Assembly (NCBI RefSeq): GCF_001278805.1
Contig: NZ_CP012602.1
Span: forward strand, 289,001-353,000
Direction: 5' to 3'
Length of the DNA stretch: 64,000 nt
Origin: Bacillus sp. FJAT-18017
GTDB taxonomy: Bacteria; Bacillota; Bacilli; Bacillales; Cytobacillaceae
Positions 43,369-52,149 of the stretch are shown piece after piece (position 1 is the stretch's first letter; every line of letters starts with the position of its first letter). A program made the translations under genes and the position numbers. A model generated the notes under the pieces. That model was not told where the DNA came from, ran no database searches, and worked only from the letters and a program-made list of their open reading frames with translations.

Positions 43369-44181
43369 TTGAAGACATCCGTGGTATCCAAAGAGTATTT
43401 GAATTTGCAAAAAGAGATTATCAGCCTTCAGGAAAGATGGAAAGAAAGCCTTGGGGAACAATCAGTCAATATAAAAGTAGATAAAGCATCGTTGGCGGCA
43501 GGGGTGCCAGTGGCATCTCAGGCAATTTTTGATTTTGATATACCACTATTTTTACAGTGGATAGAGGAATTAAGGACTCTGTTGGTGAAACATAATAATA
43601 GTATGGAAGAAAAGCTCGCTTTTCTAAGCAAGTTAATTGATGAAAACACTGCACAACGCTGGATTGATGAAGCGTTAGCATTTAATGATATGTATTTTTC
43701 CGATTTCGCAGAAGATCACGAAGTAGAAGGGTGGATTCCCCATTTCATAGCAGAGACCGTGCTTCGCCCATATTTACAGCTTGCAGCTGAGAAGGCACAG
43801 CCTAGTATCTCCTTTGGCGTCCATGGTGCCGGCTGTCCTCTATGCGGAGAGCCTGCCAGACTTGCGCAACTAGAAGGAGAAGGAAAGAAAGAGCTATATT
43901 GTCCGCGTTGTTTGGTCCACTGGCATGACAAAAGGATCACTTGCACCCACTGTGGGAATGACGAACATGACACAATTAAATTTATTTCTGTTGAAGGAGA
44001 TTCAACATCCCAAATCCAGGCATGCGACAAATGCATGGGTTATATCAAGATTGTTGATACACGTCAATTCATTAAAAGGCCGTCCTCAGCCATTTTGGAT
44101 TTGAACACCCTGCACCTTGATTTTATTGCCCAAGAAAACGGTTATCATACCGGAGGCGGTGCAGGACAGAATCAACAATAG
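43369..44181 (+). CDS. fdhE: Formate dehydrogenase accessory protein FdhE
   Basis: FdhE is a rubredoxin-like iron protein needed for maturation of respiratory formate dehydrogenases. The 270-residue product has the four expected CxxC pairs in its C-terminal half: GCPLCGEPAR, YCPRCLVHW, TCTHCGNDEH and ACDKCMGYIK. TTG 43369 is chosen because AGAGGTG lies 7 nt upstream; the frame extends to GTG 43291, but that lies inside the dispersed repeat. It heads the accessory and cofactor genes mobA to moeB on the same strand. Confidence 0.92.
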   Translation: MKTSVVSKEYLNLQKEIISLQERWKESLGEQSVNIKVDKASLAAGVPVASQAIFDFDIPLFLQWIEELRTLLVKHNNSMEEKLAFLSKLIDENTAQRWIDEALAFNDMYFSDFAEDHEVEGWIPHFIAETVLRPYLQLAAEKAQPSISFGVHGAGCPLCGEPARLAQLEGEGKKELYCPRCLVHWHDKRITCTHCGNDEHDTIKFISVEGDSTSQIQACDKCMGYIKIVDTRQFIKRPSSAILDLNTLHLDFIAQENGYHTGGGAGQNQQ

Positions 44182-44219
44182 TCATAGGTTGAAAGATTAG
44201 AAAAGAGGAGGGTGTTGGC

Positions 44220-44825
44220 ATGAAGGCGACAGCCATCCTACTATCCGGCGGGAAATCAAGCAGGATGGGAACGAATAAAGCGTTATTGGAAATTGGCGGG
44301 AAACCTACTATTGAAAGAATTAAAGATGAACTCAGTGGCATTTTTGAAGAAATCATTCTAGTTACGAATGATTCAAAACAATATGGTTTCCTAAATGTGG
44401 TGACGGTTGGAGACGAATATCCTGGAATGGGGCCGTTGGCAGGTATTCATGCAGGTCTTAAAGCCTCGAGTTTTGACTCTAATTTAATAGTTGCGTGCGA
44501 CATGCCATTTGTATCAGGGAAGCTAGCTGAAACCCTTATTATGCAAGTGGGAAATCATGATGCTATCATTCCGGTCTTTGGGGGAACACACCACCCCCTT
44601 TTCGCCGTGTACCAAAAGAGTATAATAAAAGAGATTGAGTCCTGTATTATTGGAGGAAATCTCCGGATTAAGGATCTTTTAAGAAAAATAGATACTTTTT
44701 ATATTGATGAAGAAGAGTTGCAGAAGTATTCTGCAATTGCTTTGGATAAGATTTTTTTCAATATGAATCATCCTGAAGAGTATGAAGTTGCGAAACAAGC
44801 ACTAAAAGATAAAAGCAGAATGTAA
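44220..44825 (+). CDS. mobA: Molybdenum cofactor guanylyltransferase MobA
   Basis: MobA joins GMP from GTP to molybdopterin to make the MGD cofactor that FdhA needs. The 201-residue protein has the nucleotidyltransferase motif LLSGGKSSRMGTNKALLEIG (Lys and Gly-rich GTP loop), GPLAGIHAGL and VACDMPFVS with the metal-binding Asp. GAGGAGGGTGTTGGC precedes the ATG. It is 38 nt after fdhE. Confidence 0.94.
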   Translation: MKATAILLSGGKSSRMGTNKALLEIGGKPTIERIKDELSGIFEEIILVTNDSKQYGFLNVVTVGDEYPGMGPLAGIHAGLKASSFDSNLIVACDMPFVSGKLAETLIMQVGNHDAIIPVFGGTHHPLFAVYQKSIIKEIESCIIGGNLRIKDLLRKIDTFYIDEEELQKYSAIALDKIFFNMNHPEEYEVAKQALKDKSRM

Positions 44826-44860
44826 ACTTTACCTGCCGAGAGAGAAAGGAAGCGGGGTAT

Positions 44861-46093
44861 ATGCAATTTTTCAAGGTCAAAACAGTAGAGGATACTTTTA
44901 GTTTGATTGACGAAAAAGTGGGGAGAACTGCTGTGGTTGAAAACCGCGGGCTGGAGGAAGCACTTGGCTATGTACTGGCAGAACCAGTGCAGGCGCGTGA
45001 AGATGTTCCAGGCTTTGATAGGTCTACTGTTGATGGTTATGCAGTCATAGCGGCCGATACATTTGGGTCCTCCGAGTCTATGCCCGGCTTCCTAACGCTC
45101 GTGGGTGAAGTGAAAATGGGCGAAACTGCTTCTGTACCGGTCGGTTTCGGTCAAGCTGTGTATGTGCCGACTGGGGGTATGATTCCCGCTGGAAGTGATA
45201 GCGTAATCATGATTGAGCATTGCGAAGAAATCAGCGGCCTTCTAAATATCTATAAGCAGGTGGCACCAGGAGAAAATATCATCCGCAGGGGTGAAGATAT
45301 AAGGGATGGTGAACTGCTTCTTAAAGAGGGGATTCGACTGAGGCCGCAGGAAATTGGCGCCCTTGCTTCACTCGGAATAACGGATGTGCCAGTGTATCGC
45401 CGTATTCGGGCTGGCTATTTGTCTTCCGGGGATGAAATCGTTCCATTTGAAACAGCTGAATTGCAAATAGGCCAAATCCGCGATATCAATTATTTGACGA
45501 TTGCAGGTCTTGCTCGTGACTGGGGAATTGACCTGGTCTATGGCGGGATTGTTCCTGATACGTTTGAAGAATTTCAACAAAGGGCGAAGCAGTTATTTAA
45601 ACAGGTTGATTGCCTCATTCTATCAGGAGGCAGCTCGGTTGGGGCAAAAGACTATACAACCGATGTAATTCAATCCCTTGGAAGCCCAGGCGTGTTTGTT
45701 CATGGGATATCCATCAAGCCGGGCAAACCGACAATCCTTGCAATCGCTGGCGGGAAACCCGTGATTGGCCTTCCTGGCCATCCAGCATCCGCCATGATTA
45801 TTTTTAACCTGTTCGGTGAAAGAATTTTGAAAAGGCTGCAGGGAGAAACAATCGTAAAAAGGCCTGACAGGATTTTTGCCAGAATCACAAAAAATATTCC
45901 TTCAAGTCCCGGCCGATCCGATTATATTCGGGTCAGTCTGTTTGAACAGAAAGGCGAATGGTGGGCTGAACCAATCATTGGCAAATCTGGTTTAATTACG
46001 ACATTGGTGAAGAGCGATGGGATTGTAGAGATCACTTCAGAAAAAGAGGGCATCGCCCAGGGCGAATATGTCCCAGTGATGGCAACAAGGTAG
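44861..46093 (+). CDS. moeA: Molybdopterin molybdenumtransferase MoeA
   Basis: MoeA inserts molybdate into adenylated molybdopterin. The 410-residue protein covers all four MoeA domains: FDRSTVDGYAV, VPTGGMIPAGSDSVIMIEH, RRGEDIRDGE, LSSGDEIV, LILSGGSSVGAKDYTTDVI and the GLPGHPASAMI loop. The catalytic Asp and the molybdate loop are intact. It lies 35 nt after mobA and 12 nt before the second moeA-like gene. Confidence 0.94.
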   Translation: MQFFKVKTVEDTFSLIDEKVGRTAVVENRGLEEALGYVLAEPVQAREDVPGFDRSTVDGYAVIAADTFGSSESMPGFLTLVGEVKMGETASVPVGFGQAVYVPTGGMIPAGSDSVIMIEHCEEISGLLNIYKQVAPGENIIRRGEDIRDGELLLKEGIRLRPQEIGALASLGITDVPVYRRIRAGYLSSGDEIVPFETAELQIGQIRDINYLTIAGLARDWGIDLVYGGIVPDTFEEFQQRAKQLFKQVDCLILSGGSSVGAKDYTTDVIQSLGSPGVFVHGISIKPGKPTILAIAGGKPVIGLPGHPASAMIIFNLFGERILKRLQGETIVKRPDRIFARITKNIPSSPGRSDYIRVSLFEQKGEWWAEPIIGKSGLITTLVKSDGIVEITSEKEGIAQGEYVPVMATR

Positions 46094-46105
46094 GGGGAGC
46101 GGCAC

Positions 46106-48025
46106 ATGGAACAGAAGCGGTATAAACGGAAAATTTATCTCGAGGACAAGCCCAGGGCTGTAGCAAGGGAAGAATTACTTGCTGCCTTCGACCTGCTCCC
46201 GGAAACGGAATGGTTAAACGTTGAAGAGGCACTTGGAAGGATTACCGCTGAACCGATTTTTGCCGGCACATCGATGCCGCATTACCACGCTTCGGCTATG
46301 GATGGTATTGCAGTCCTTGCTGCTGATACATTTAGTGCGCATGAGCAGAACCCGTTAAGGCTCACCCTAGGGGATCAATTTGTTTATGTTGATACAGGAA
46401 ATGCGATTCCTTCTCAGTATAACGCCGTTATTATGATAGAAAATGTGAATGTGATAGACGACCATACAGTAGAAATTATTGAACCAGCTACTCCTTGGCA
46501 GCATATCCGACCAATCGGTGAGGATATAGTTCAGGAGGAAATGATTTTTCCACAGGGACATAAAATGCGTCCCGCGGACCTGGGATCCCTGCTTGCAGCG
46601 AGGATAACAGCGTTTCAGGTAATAAAAAAGCCGGCTGTTGCCATTATTCCAACTGGCAATGAGCTCATTGACGTGAAAGACGAGCCTGCACCAGGCAAGA
46701 TCATTGAATTCAACGGGATTGTTTTTTCGAACTTTGTGAAGGAGTGGGGCGGCGAGCCACATTTATTTCCAATCGTAAGGGATAATCCGGAAAATATAAA
46801 AGAAGCACTAGTAAAAGCAAGTGAAACAGCAGATATTGTCGTTATAAATGCAGGTTCTTCCGCAGGATCGAAGGATTACACAGTCCATGTAATTGGGGAA
46901 ATTGGCAAGGTCTTTACTCATGGAGTTGCCGCTCGGCCAGGCAAGCCGGTTATCCTTGGGCAGATTAATGGCAAACCAGTCGTAGGTGTGCCGGGCTATC
47001 CGGTATCTGCCTACCTTGCGATGGAGTGGTTTGTTCAGCCGCTCATCTGCAAATACTTGCAGATTCCTGTGCCAAAACGACAGAAAATCAATGTAACATT
47101 AGGACGGCGTATTGTTTCAACGATGGGCCAGGAAGATTTTATCCGAATGAATATTGGGTATGTAAACGGGCGATATGTTGCAAATCCATTGACCAGGGCG
47201 GCAGGTGTCACAATGTCCTATGTACGGGCAGATGCACTGCTCGTCGTTCCTACTGACATACTTGGGTATGAACAGGGAGATACCGCAGAGGTGGAACTTC
47301 TCAAACCACTTGAAGAAGTAACGAATAGTATTGTTTTCACTGGGAGCCACGACCTGACAATCGACCTTTTGTCGTCACAAATTAAACGGAAAAGGACTGA
47401 TATGAAGGTTATATCTTCCCATGTTGGCAGCATGGCGGGACTGATGGCAATCCGCAAGGGAGAGGCGCATGTTGCTGGAGTCCATTTGCTAGATCCTGAG
47501 ACAAAGGAATACAACTTGCCTTACGTTAAGAAGTTTTTAGCTGACATGGACATTGTCCTCTATCCATTCCTGAAGAGAAAGCAGGGTTGGTTCGTTGCGG
47601 AAGGGAATCCTCTCGGGATTGAAACAGTTGAAGACATTGCCAGTACAGGGGCACATTTTGTTAACAGGCAGCGTGGCGCCGGGACAAGGATTCTGTTTGA
47701 CCTCCTCCTGAAGGATAAAGGCCTTTCCCCTGAAAAAATTATTGGATACAGCAGGGAAATGTTTTCCCATTTGAGCGTAGCAGCTGAGGTGAAAAGTGAT
47801 AAGGATTCAGTTGGCCTGGGAATCTATCCGGCTGCGAAATCAATGGGCTTATCATTTATCCCGCTTGCAGATGAAGAGTATGATTTGGTCATGCGCCGTG
47901 ACTTTTTTGAAAGCGAAAAAGGGAGATTGCTTATTTCTGTAATCCAATCTGAAGATTTCAGAAGAGAAGTCGAAAAAATTGGCGGCTATGAAGTCATTGC
48001 CGGCGCAGTCCCCAAAATAGTTTGA
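46106..48025 (+). CDS. MoeA-like protein fused to a PBP-like substrate-binding domain
   Basis: The 639-residue protein has a full MoeA-like part (1-410) with SAMDGIAVLAADTFS, VYVDTGNAIPSQYNAVIMIE, IPTGNELIDV, INAGSSAGSKDYTVHVIGEI and VGVPGYPVSA. A PBP-like domain (about 425-639: SHDLTIDLLSSQIKR, KGEAHVAGVHLLD, RQRGAGTRILFDLLL) follows, resembling the ligand domain of ModE/LysR-type or molybdate-binding proteins. Such fusions occur beside moeA in Firmicutes. It may deliver molybdate or tungstate, or act on a second cofactor form. No signal peptide, so it is cytoplasmic. TAGGGGGAG precedes the ATG. Confidence 0.88.
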   Translation: MEQKRYKRKIYLEDKPRAVAREELLAAFDLLPETEWLNVEEALGRITAEPIFAGTSMPHYHASAMDGIAVLAADTFSAHEQNPLRLTLGDQFVYVDTGNAIPSQYNAVIMIENVNVIDDHTVEIIEPATPWQHIRPIGEDIVQEEMIFPQGHKMRPADLGSLLAARITAFQVIKKPAVAIIPTGNELIDVKDEPAPGKIIEFNGIVFSNFVKEWGGEPHLFPIVRDNPENIKEALVKASETADIVVINAGSSAGSKDYTVHVIGEIGKVFTHGVAARPGKPVILGQINGKPVVGVPGYPVSAYLAMEWFVQPLICKYLQIPVPKRQKINVTLGRRIVSTMGQEDFIRMNIGYVNGRYVANPLTRAAGVTMSYVRADALLVVPTDILGYEQGDTAEVELLKPLEEVTNSIVFTGSHDLTIDLLSSQIKRKRTDMKVISSHVGSMAGLMAIRKGEAHVAGVHLLDPETKEYNLPYVKKFLADMDIVLYPFLKRKQGWFVAEGNPLGIETVEDIASTGAHFVNRQRGAGTRILFDLLLKDKGLSPEKIIGYSREMFSHLSVAAEVKSDKDSVGLGIYPAAKSMGLSFIPLADEEYDLVMRRDFFESEKGRLLISVIQSEDFRREVEKIGGYEVIAGAVPKIV

Positions 48026-48085
48026 ATAGGATGAAAAGCTGGCGAATACAAAAGGCAAATATGCCTGGTAGTACATGGAGGGTAA

Positions 48086-48550
48086 ATGATGTTTGAAATC
48101 TCAAAGGAACCCATCAATATACAAACTGTCATAGATAAGGTTGTCCAGCGGGAGGCTGGAGCGATTACAACCTTTATTGGAACAGTCCGTGAGCTCACTC
48201 ATGGCAAAAAGACTCTTTTTTTAATATATGAAGCATATGAAGCGATGGCCGTAAAGAAACTTGAGCAGATTGGCCGTGAAATTGAGGAGCGCTGGCAAGG
48301 ATCTAAAGTTGCGATAACGCATCGGGTTGGCCGCCTTGATATAACAGATGTGGCTGTCGTCATTGCTGTATCGACACCACACCGTGCTGATGCTTACGAA
48401 GCAAATCGTTATGCAATCGAGCGGATTAAAGAGATTGTTCCAATCTGGAAGAAAGAGCATTGGGAAGATGGAGAAGAATGGGTCGGCAATCAGCTTGAAA
48501 CTGTTTTCTATCCAAAAGGAAAACCCGAGGAGGGTGATTTGAATGAATAA
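48086..48550 (+). CDS. moaE: Molybdopterin synthase catalytic subunit MoaE
   Basis: MoaE is the large subunit of molybdopterin synthase, which adds two sulfurs to precursor Z using MoaD thiocarboxylate. The 154-residue protein has GAITTFIGTVRELTHGKKT, YEAYEAMAVKKLEQIGRE, ITHRVGRLDITDVAVVIAVS, HRADAYEANRYAIERIKE and VPIWKKEHWEDGEEW with the catalytic Lys pair. GGAGG lies upstream of two adjacent ATG codons. The moaD gene overlaps its 3' end by 8 nt. Confidence 0.95.
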   Translation: MMFEISKEPINIQTVIDKVVQREAGAITTFIGTVRELTHGKKTLFLIYEAYEAMAVKKLEQIGREIEERWQGSKVAITHRVGRLDITDVAVVIAVSTPHRADAYEANRYAIERIKEIVPIWKKEHWEDGEEWVGNQLETVFYPKGKPEEGDLNE

Positions 48551-48776
48551 AGTGATGTTTTTCGCCCATTTACGTGATGCGGCAGGAGTGGAGTCTATAT
48601 CCGTAGACGCTGCTGGGAAAACAGTGGGGGAACTGAAGACGGATCTTGCTGGTAAATACAGCCTTCCGAAAATGGATACAGTTATGGCTGCAATCAACGA
48701 GGAATTTTCCACGAATGAAGAAATCATACAAGAAGGCGATATTATCGCTTTTATCCCGCCGGTAAGCGGCGGTTGA
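48543..48776 (+). CDS. moaD: Molybdopterin synthase sulfur-carrier subunit MoaD
   Basis: A 77-residue ubiquitin-like protein ending PPVSGG. The terminal Gly-Gly is adenylated by MoeB and then thiocarboxylated. The overlap with moaE and the GAGGAGG-type site in the moaE end indicate coupled translation. Length and the C-terminus are exactly those of the family. Confidence 0.95.
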   Translation: MNKVMFFAHLRDAAGVESISVDAAGKTVGELKTDLAGKYSLPKMDTVMAAINEEFSTNEEIIQEGDIIAFIPPVSGG

Positions 48777-48797
48777 TTTAAAAACTTTTTTAAAGGG

Positions 48798-48823
48798 GCT
48801 TCCTTCATTGGAAGCTTTGTTTA
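48798..48823 (+). terminator. Hairpin with T-rich tail between moaD and moeB
   Basis: GCTTCC (48798-48803) pairs with GGAAGC (48810-48815), followed by TTTGTTTA. A weak terminator that may separate moeB from the upstream genes; 95 nt remain before the moeB start. Confidence 0.55.
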
Positions 48824-48918
48824 TCCCGTATTTAGGGGGAGTAAGCAAAGATTCACTTTGCTGCCTTACTGATAGTACCAGAAACAGCTCAGATGATTAC
48901 GGAAAGGAGGCTAAAGTG

Positions 48919-49938
48919 ATGGCAGAACGGTATTCAAGACAAATCTTATTTCCAGGCATCGGAAATGAAGGGCAGAGGAAAATCAGCTCTAAGCATGTAT
49001 TGATGATTGGTGCAGGCGCGCTTGGCTCCGGAAACGCCGAAGTGCTGACCAGGGCGGGCGTCGGTAAATTAACCATTATCGACCGGGACTATGTCGAGGC
49101 GAGCAATCTTCAGCGACAGCAGCTTTATACAGAAGAAGATGTTGCCGAAAAATTACCGAAGGCAGCTGCGGCTGAAGGAAGACTAAAAGCAATCAATTCT
49201 GATGTGGAAATAGAGGCTATCATTGGTGATGCCACTCCGGAATTCCTAGAGGAGCTTGCTGAAGGTGTAGATTTAATCATTGATGCAACAGACAATTTCG
49301 AGACCCGAATGGCGATAAATGATGTTTCGCAGAAATATCAAATTCCCTGGATTTATGGCGCGTGTGTAGGAAGTTATGGAATGAGTTTTACGATTCTACC
49401 CGGGGTCACTCCCTGCTTGAATTGCCTTTTGAGAACAATTCCGTTGCAAGGTCTTACCTGTGATACAGGGGGGATTATCGGACCGGCTGTTCAAATGGTT
49501 GTTTCGCATCAGACCGCTGAGGCTCTAAAAATTTTAGTAGAAGACTGGAATGCAATTAGGACGGCATTTGTAAGCTTTGATATGTGGCGCAATGAGTATA
49601 CATCGATGAAAATGGGCAAAGCGAAATTTGCTGGTTGCCTGTCATGTGGGGAACATCCGACTTACCCATATCTTGATAAAGATAATATGACCAAAACCAC
49701 AGTTCTTTGCGGACGGGATACAGTGCAAATTCGCCCGTCAGCACAAGGGGAAGTTTCGCTTGAGCAGCTCTCAGGGCAACTCGGATCACTTGGCTATACT
49801 GTCAAAGGAAATCCATATCTTATTTCGATAGAGCTTGGTTCTGAGCGGATGGTCATCTTCAATGATGGCCGTGCCCTTGTTCACGGTACGAAAGATCTTA
49901 CTCATGCAAAATCAATTTATCAAAGGATTATGGGATGA
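48919..49938 (+). CDS. moeB: Molybdopterin-synthase adenylyltransferase MoeB/ThiF family
   Basis: The 339-residue E1-like enzyme adenylates the MoaD C-terminus. It has the ATP loop IGAGALGSGNAEVLTRAGVG, DRDYVEASNLQRQQLYTEED, DATDNFETRMAIND and zinc ligands in TPCLNCLLRT and AGCLSCGEHP. The C-terminal 70 residues are not a full rhodanese domain. ATG 48919 is preferred because AAAGGAGG lies 9-10 nt upstream; a GTG at 48916 adds one residue and the frame runs back to 48808 without a ribosome binding site. It could also serve ThiS, but the context favours MoaD. Confidence 0.9.
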   Translation: MAERYSRQILFPGIGNEGQRKISSKHVLMIGAGALGSGNAEVLTRAGVGKLTIIDRDYVEASNLQRQQLYTEEDVAEKLPKAAAAEGRLKAINSDVEIEAIIGDATPEFLEELAEGVDLIIDATDNFETRMAINDVSQKYQIPWIYGACVGSYGMSFTILPGVTPCLNCLLRTIPLQGLTCDTGGIIGPAVQMVVSHQTAEALKILVEDWNAIRTAFVSFDMWRNEYTSMKMGKAKFAGCLSCGEHPTYPYLDKDNMTKTTVLCGRDTVQIRPSAQGEVSLEQLSGQLGSLGYTVKGNPYLISIELGSERMVIFNDGRALVHGTKDLTHAKSIYQRIMG

Positions 49939-50010
49939 TACATTTTAAAGGCGGATTATATAGGTATTCCTTTTTATGGATGTCGTTTGAAGCCCGATAA
50001 ACTATAGTAA

Positions 50011-50048
50011 AACCCCCGGAGAATTCTTCCCCGGGGGTTCGTTGTTCT
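50011..50048 (+). terminator. Rho-independent terminator of the molybdenum cofactor operon
   Basis: AACCCCCGG (50011-50019) pairs with CCGGGGGTT (50031-50039), followed by CGTTGTT. Very stable stem. Confidence 0.85.
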
Positions 50049-50078
50049 GATATAAGAAAGTATATCTTACATTGAGAA

Positions 50079-50290
50079 CTGTCTAGCTCCACAAGGAATG
50101 CTTCGGCAGCATAAGCATCGCACGAAGAAAAAGTGGTAGCTTTTTCGAGGAGCGCCTAGCGCCTAATGTACTTCAGTCCCCTCGTTACGATAAGTCAACA
50201 TCGATTCGCTTTCGCTCATCGTGTTTCCTTTATCTCCTTCGAGGCCCTCCAGTCCATACGGCGCTAAGCAAGGCGCTTGCGCTTTTCTTG
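50079..50290 (-). repeat. Dispersed intergenic repeat copy (inverted), next to the stress-protein gene
   Basis: Read on the reverse strand it starts AAGAAAAGCGCAAGCGCC and ends GGAGCTAGACAG, with GATGCTTATGCTGCCGAAGC inside, as in the copy at 43123-43302. GATAAAGGAAACACGA and GACTTATCGTAA match the copy at 9877-10142. It reaches to within 2 nt of the stop of the leftward gene. Confidence 0.75.
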
Positions 50291-50291
50291 T

Positions 50292-50615
50292 TTACTTTTT
50301 ACAAGCTACAAGGACCAGCCTGCCTTCGTCCAGCTCTTTTTCAAGACGGTCAGCCTCAGATTCAGAAAGCCCAAGAGATTGAAATTGGGTGCGCAGTTCA
50401 TCGCCCCGCTTTTTAAATACACCTGTTACCGAATTGATTAAGCCCTGGTCCGTTAATCCAACCTCTTCTGCTCCAGTTGCGTCAGCAAGATGGGACTCGC
50501 GCTTCTTATCATGCGCAAATAAATAGATATCGTCCTTCTTATAGCCTTCGGTAGCCAATAAGGAAAGCTTATCCTGGGCCTGGACTCCATTTTCAACGAT
50601 TTCAACCTTATACAT
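50292..50615 (-). CDS. General stress protein (YflT/GSP17M-like domain)
   Basis: A 107-residue cytoplasmic protein of the heat-induced stress protein YflT family: a beta-alpha-beta start MYKVEIVENGVQAQDKLSLL, then YKKDDIYLFAHDKKRE, and a C-terminal SEADRLEKELDEGRLVLVA. In B. subtilis YflT and GSP17M belong to the sigma-B regulon. AAGGAGGA precedes the ATG and a sigma-B-like promoter is found 50 nt upstream. The molecular role is unknown. Confidence 0.85.
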   Translation of the reverse strand: MYKVEIVENGVQAQDKLSLLATEGYKKDDIYLFAHDKKRESHLADATGAEEVGLTDQGLINSVTGVFKKRGDELRTQFQSLGLSESEADRLEKELDEGRLVLVACKK

Positions 50616-50662
50616 AATTGGTTCCTCCTTCTTATCTATGAAATTTATCTCACATTTAGTAT

Positions 50663-50687
50663 TTATCCTTTCCGCAAAGCCGTAAAC
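50663..50687 (-). promoter_or_regulatory. Sigma-B-type promoter of the stress-protein gene
   Basis: On the reverse strand GTTTAC (50687-50682), a 13-nt spacer and GGATAA (50668-50663) match the sigma-B pattern GTTTAA-N12-15-GGGTAT at 5 and 4 of 6 positions. Confidence 0.55.
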
Positions 50688-50769
50688 ATGATAGGGGTGG
50701 AAGAACCCAATCAGAAAAAATGATAGAATTGCAGTAAAATGGGGAATAGAGATTAGAAGGAGGGGTTAT

Positions 50770-51450
50770 ATGCTTGAAAACAATTTGCCAAGAAGCTGGT
50801 CTGAGGTATTGGGAGAGGAATTTCAAAAAGAGTATTTCCATACATTACGGGAATTTTTAATAGAAGAATATCGTACGAAAACTATTTATCCGGAATACAG
50901 TGATATTTTCAATGCATTAATGTTTACAGACTATGATGATGTAAAAGTTGTCATCCTTGGCCAGGATCCTTATCACGGGCCGGGCCAGGCACATGGACTA
51001 AGTTTTTCTGTTAAGCCGGGAATCAACCCGCCGCCATCTCTTAAAAACATATTTAAAGAGCTGTGCAGCGATCTTGATAGTGAAACTCCTGAGCATGGAT
51101 ATCTTGTCAGCTGGGCGGAACAGGGTGTGCTTCTGCTTAACACAGTCCTTACCGTAAGACAGGGAGAGGCAAATTCCCATAAAGGGAAGGGATGGGAACG
51201 GTTCACTGATCAGGTAATTACGCGGTTAAGTGAACGTGACAAGCCTCTGGTATTTATCCTATGGGGGAAACCAGCCCAAAGCAAGCTATCTTTGATTGAC
51301 ACAAAAAAGCATAAAATTATTACCTCGGCACATCCAAGCCCGCTTTCAGCGAGAAAAGGTTTTTTTGGAAGCAAGCCTTTTTCGAAAACAAATGAACTAT
51401 TAAAACAGCTTGGATATGTTGAAATTGACTGGGCGCTGCCACCACTCTAA
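50770..51450 (+). CDS. ung: Uracil-DNA glycosylase, family 1
   Basis: Ung removes uracil from DNA in base excision repair. The 226-residue protein has the water-activating [18 protein letters not shown] (catalytic Asp66) and the minor-groove loop SAHPSPLSA (His188), plus [18 protein letters not shown] precedes the ATG. In B. subtilis ung (ywdG) is near ywdI and ywdK, as here. Confidence 0.97.
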   Translation: MLENNLPRSWSEVLGEEFQKEYFHTLREFLIEEYRTKTIYPEYSDIFNALMFTDYDDVKVVILGQDPYHGPGQAHGLSFSVKPGINPPPSLKNIFKELCSDLDSETPEHGYLVSWAEQGVLLLNTVLTVRQGEANSHKGKGWERFTDQVITRLSERDKPLVFILWGKPAQSKLSLIDTKKHKIITSAHPSPLSARKGFFGSKPFSKTNELLKQLGYVEIDWALPPL

Positions 51451-51471
51451 GAACTTAATACTAATTAAAAT

Positions 51472-51500
51472 GCTGATCCAAACGGGTCAGCCTTCTTTTT
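51472..51500 (+). terminator. Rho-independent terminator of ung
   Basis: GCTGATCC (51472-51479) pairs with GGGTCAGC (51484-51491), followed by CTTCTTTTT. Confidence 0.85.
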
Positions 51501-51548
51501 GAGTATGATTGAGTTTATTAATAAAGCTGGGACCTCCTAAAGTGGAGA

Positions 51549-51756
51549 GATGCTATTCATAAAGGTCGTAAATGATAAATCGTGCATTAGGATGAAACTT
51601 GACGTCATTCATAATGGTGATGAATGACAACTCGGGGTTGTGAAGGTATTAAGATGTCATTCATAATGGTGATGAATGACAACTCGGGGTTGTGAAGGTA
51701 TTAAGATGTCATTCATAAAGGTGGTGAATGACAACTCGGGTCCTAAAATCAGTCAA
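51549..51756 (+). repeat. 52-bp tandem duplication of the ywdI translation start region
   Basis: Four 52-bp units begin at 51549, 51601, 51653 and 51705. Units 51601 and 51653 are almost identical; the last contains the real start of ywdI. Unit 51653 carries ATG 51654 and a frame of 13 codons (MSFIMVMNDNSGL, stop 51693-51695) preceded by GAAGG. Unit 51601 has ACG in place of that ATG. Unit 51549 has a diverged start encoding MLFIKVVNDK. The same AAGATGTCATTC recurs at 51703 and 51755, exactly one unit apart, which could have seeded the slippage. Confidence 0.88.
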
Positions 51757-52137
51757 GATGTCATTCGTGATTTGGAAATTTGCCATATTGGCCTATGTGC
51801 GAAAAAAACAGGAATACTGTACAATGGTGATATTGCAAAATGGAACAGGGAGTTGATTTCTTTGAACATACATATACATACTCTACTACGAAAAATGGGT
51901 GAGGAATTGGACCGGGCAAAATCGAGTTCAAATGAGGCCCAAGTACGTGAGAAGATCTATACAATCAAGGCTTTATGCGAGGTCATCCTTGCCGAAGGGG
52001 AAACGAGAACTCCTGATGTACAGCCGATTCAGGCAACACCAACCATAGTGGTAGAGAATCGTGGAACTGCTATAATACCTGGAAAGAAGCTGGAAATGGA
52101 GGACGGGGCAAACGGAGATTCAATCTTTGACTTTTAG
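51706..52137 (+). CDS. ywdI: YwdI family protein (DUF5327)
   Basis: A 143-residue cytoplasmic protein that is mostly helical: ISQDVIRDLEICHIGLCAKK, a heptad-like stretch WNRELISLNIHIHTLLRKMG, then an acidic, proline-containing tail ending DSIFDF. It is placed in the YwdI family by size, composition and position between ung and ywdK. Function unknown. ATG 51706 is the last of several repeated starts and has GAAGGT 6-7 nt upstream. The upstream units carry one complete 13-codon frame, so its translation may depend on re-initiation. Confidence 0.75.
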   Translation: MSFIKVVNDNSGPKISQDVIRDLEICHIGLCAKKTGILYNGDIAKWNRELISLNIHIHTLLRKMGEELDRAKSSSNEAQVREKIYTIKALCEVILAEGETRTPDVQPIQATPTIVVENRGTAIIPGKKLEMEDGANGDSIFDF

Positions 52138-52149
52138 GGGGAAAATAAA

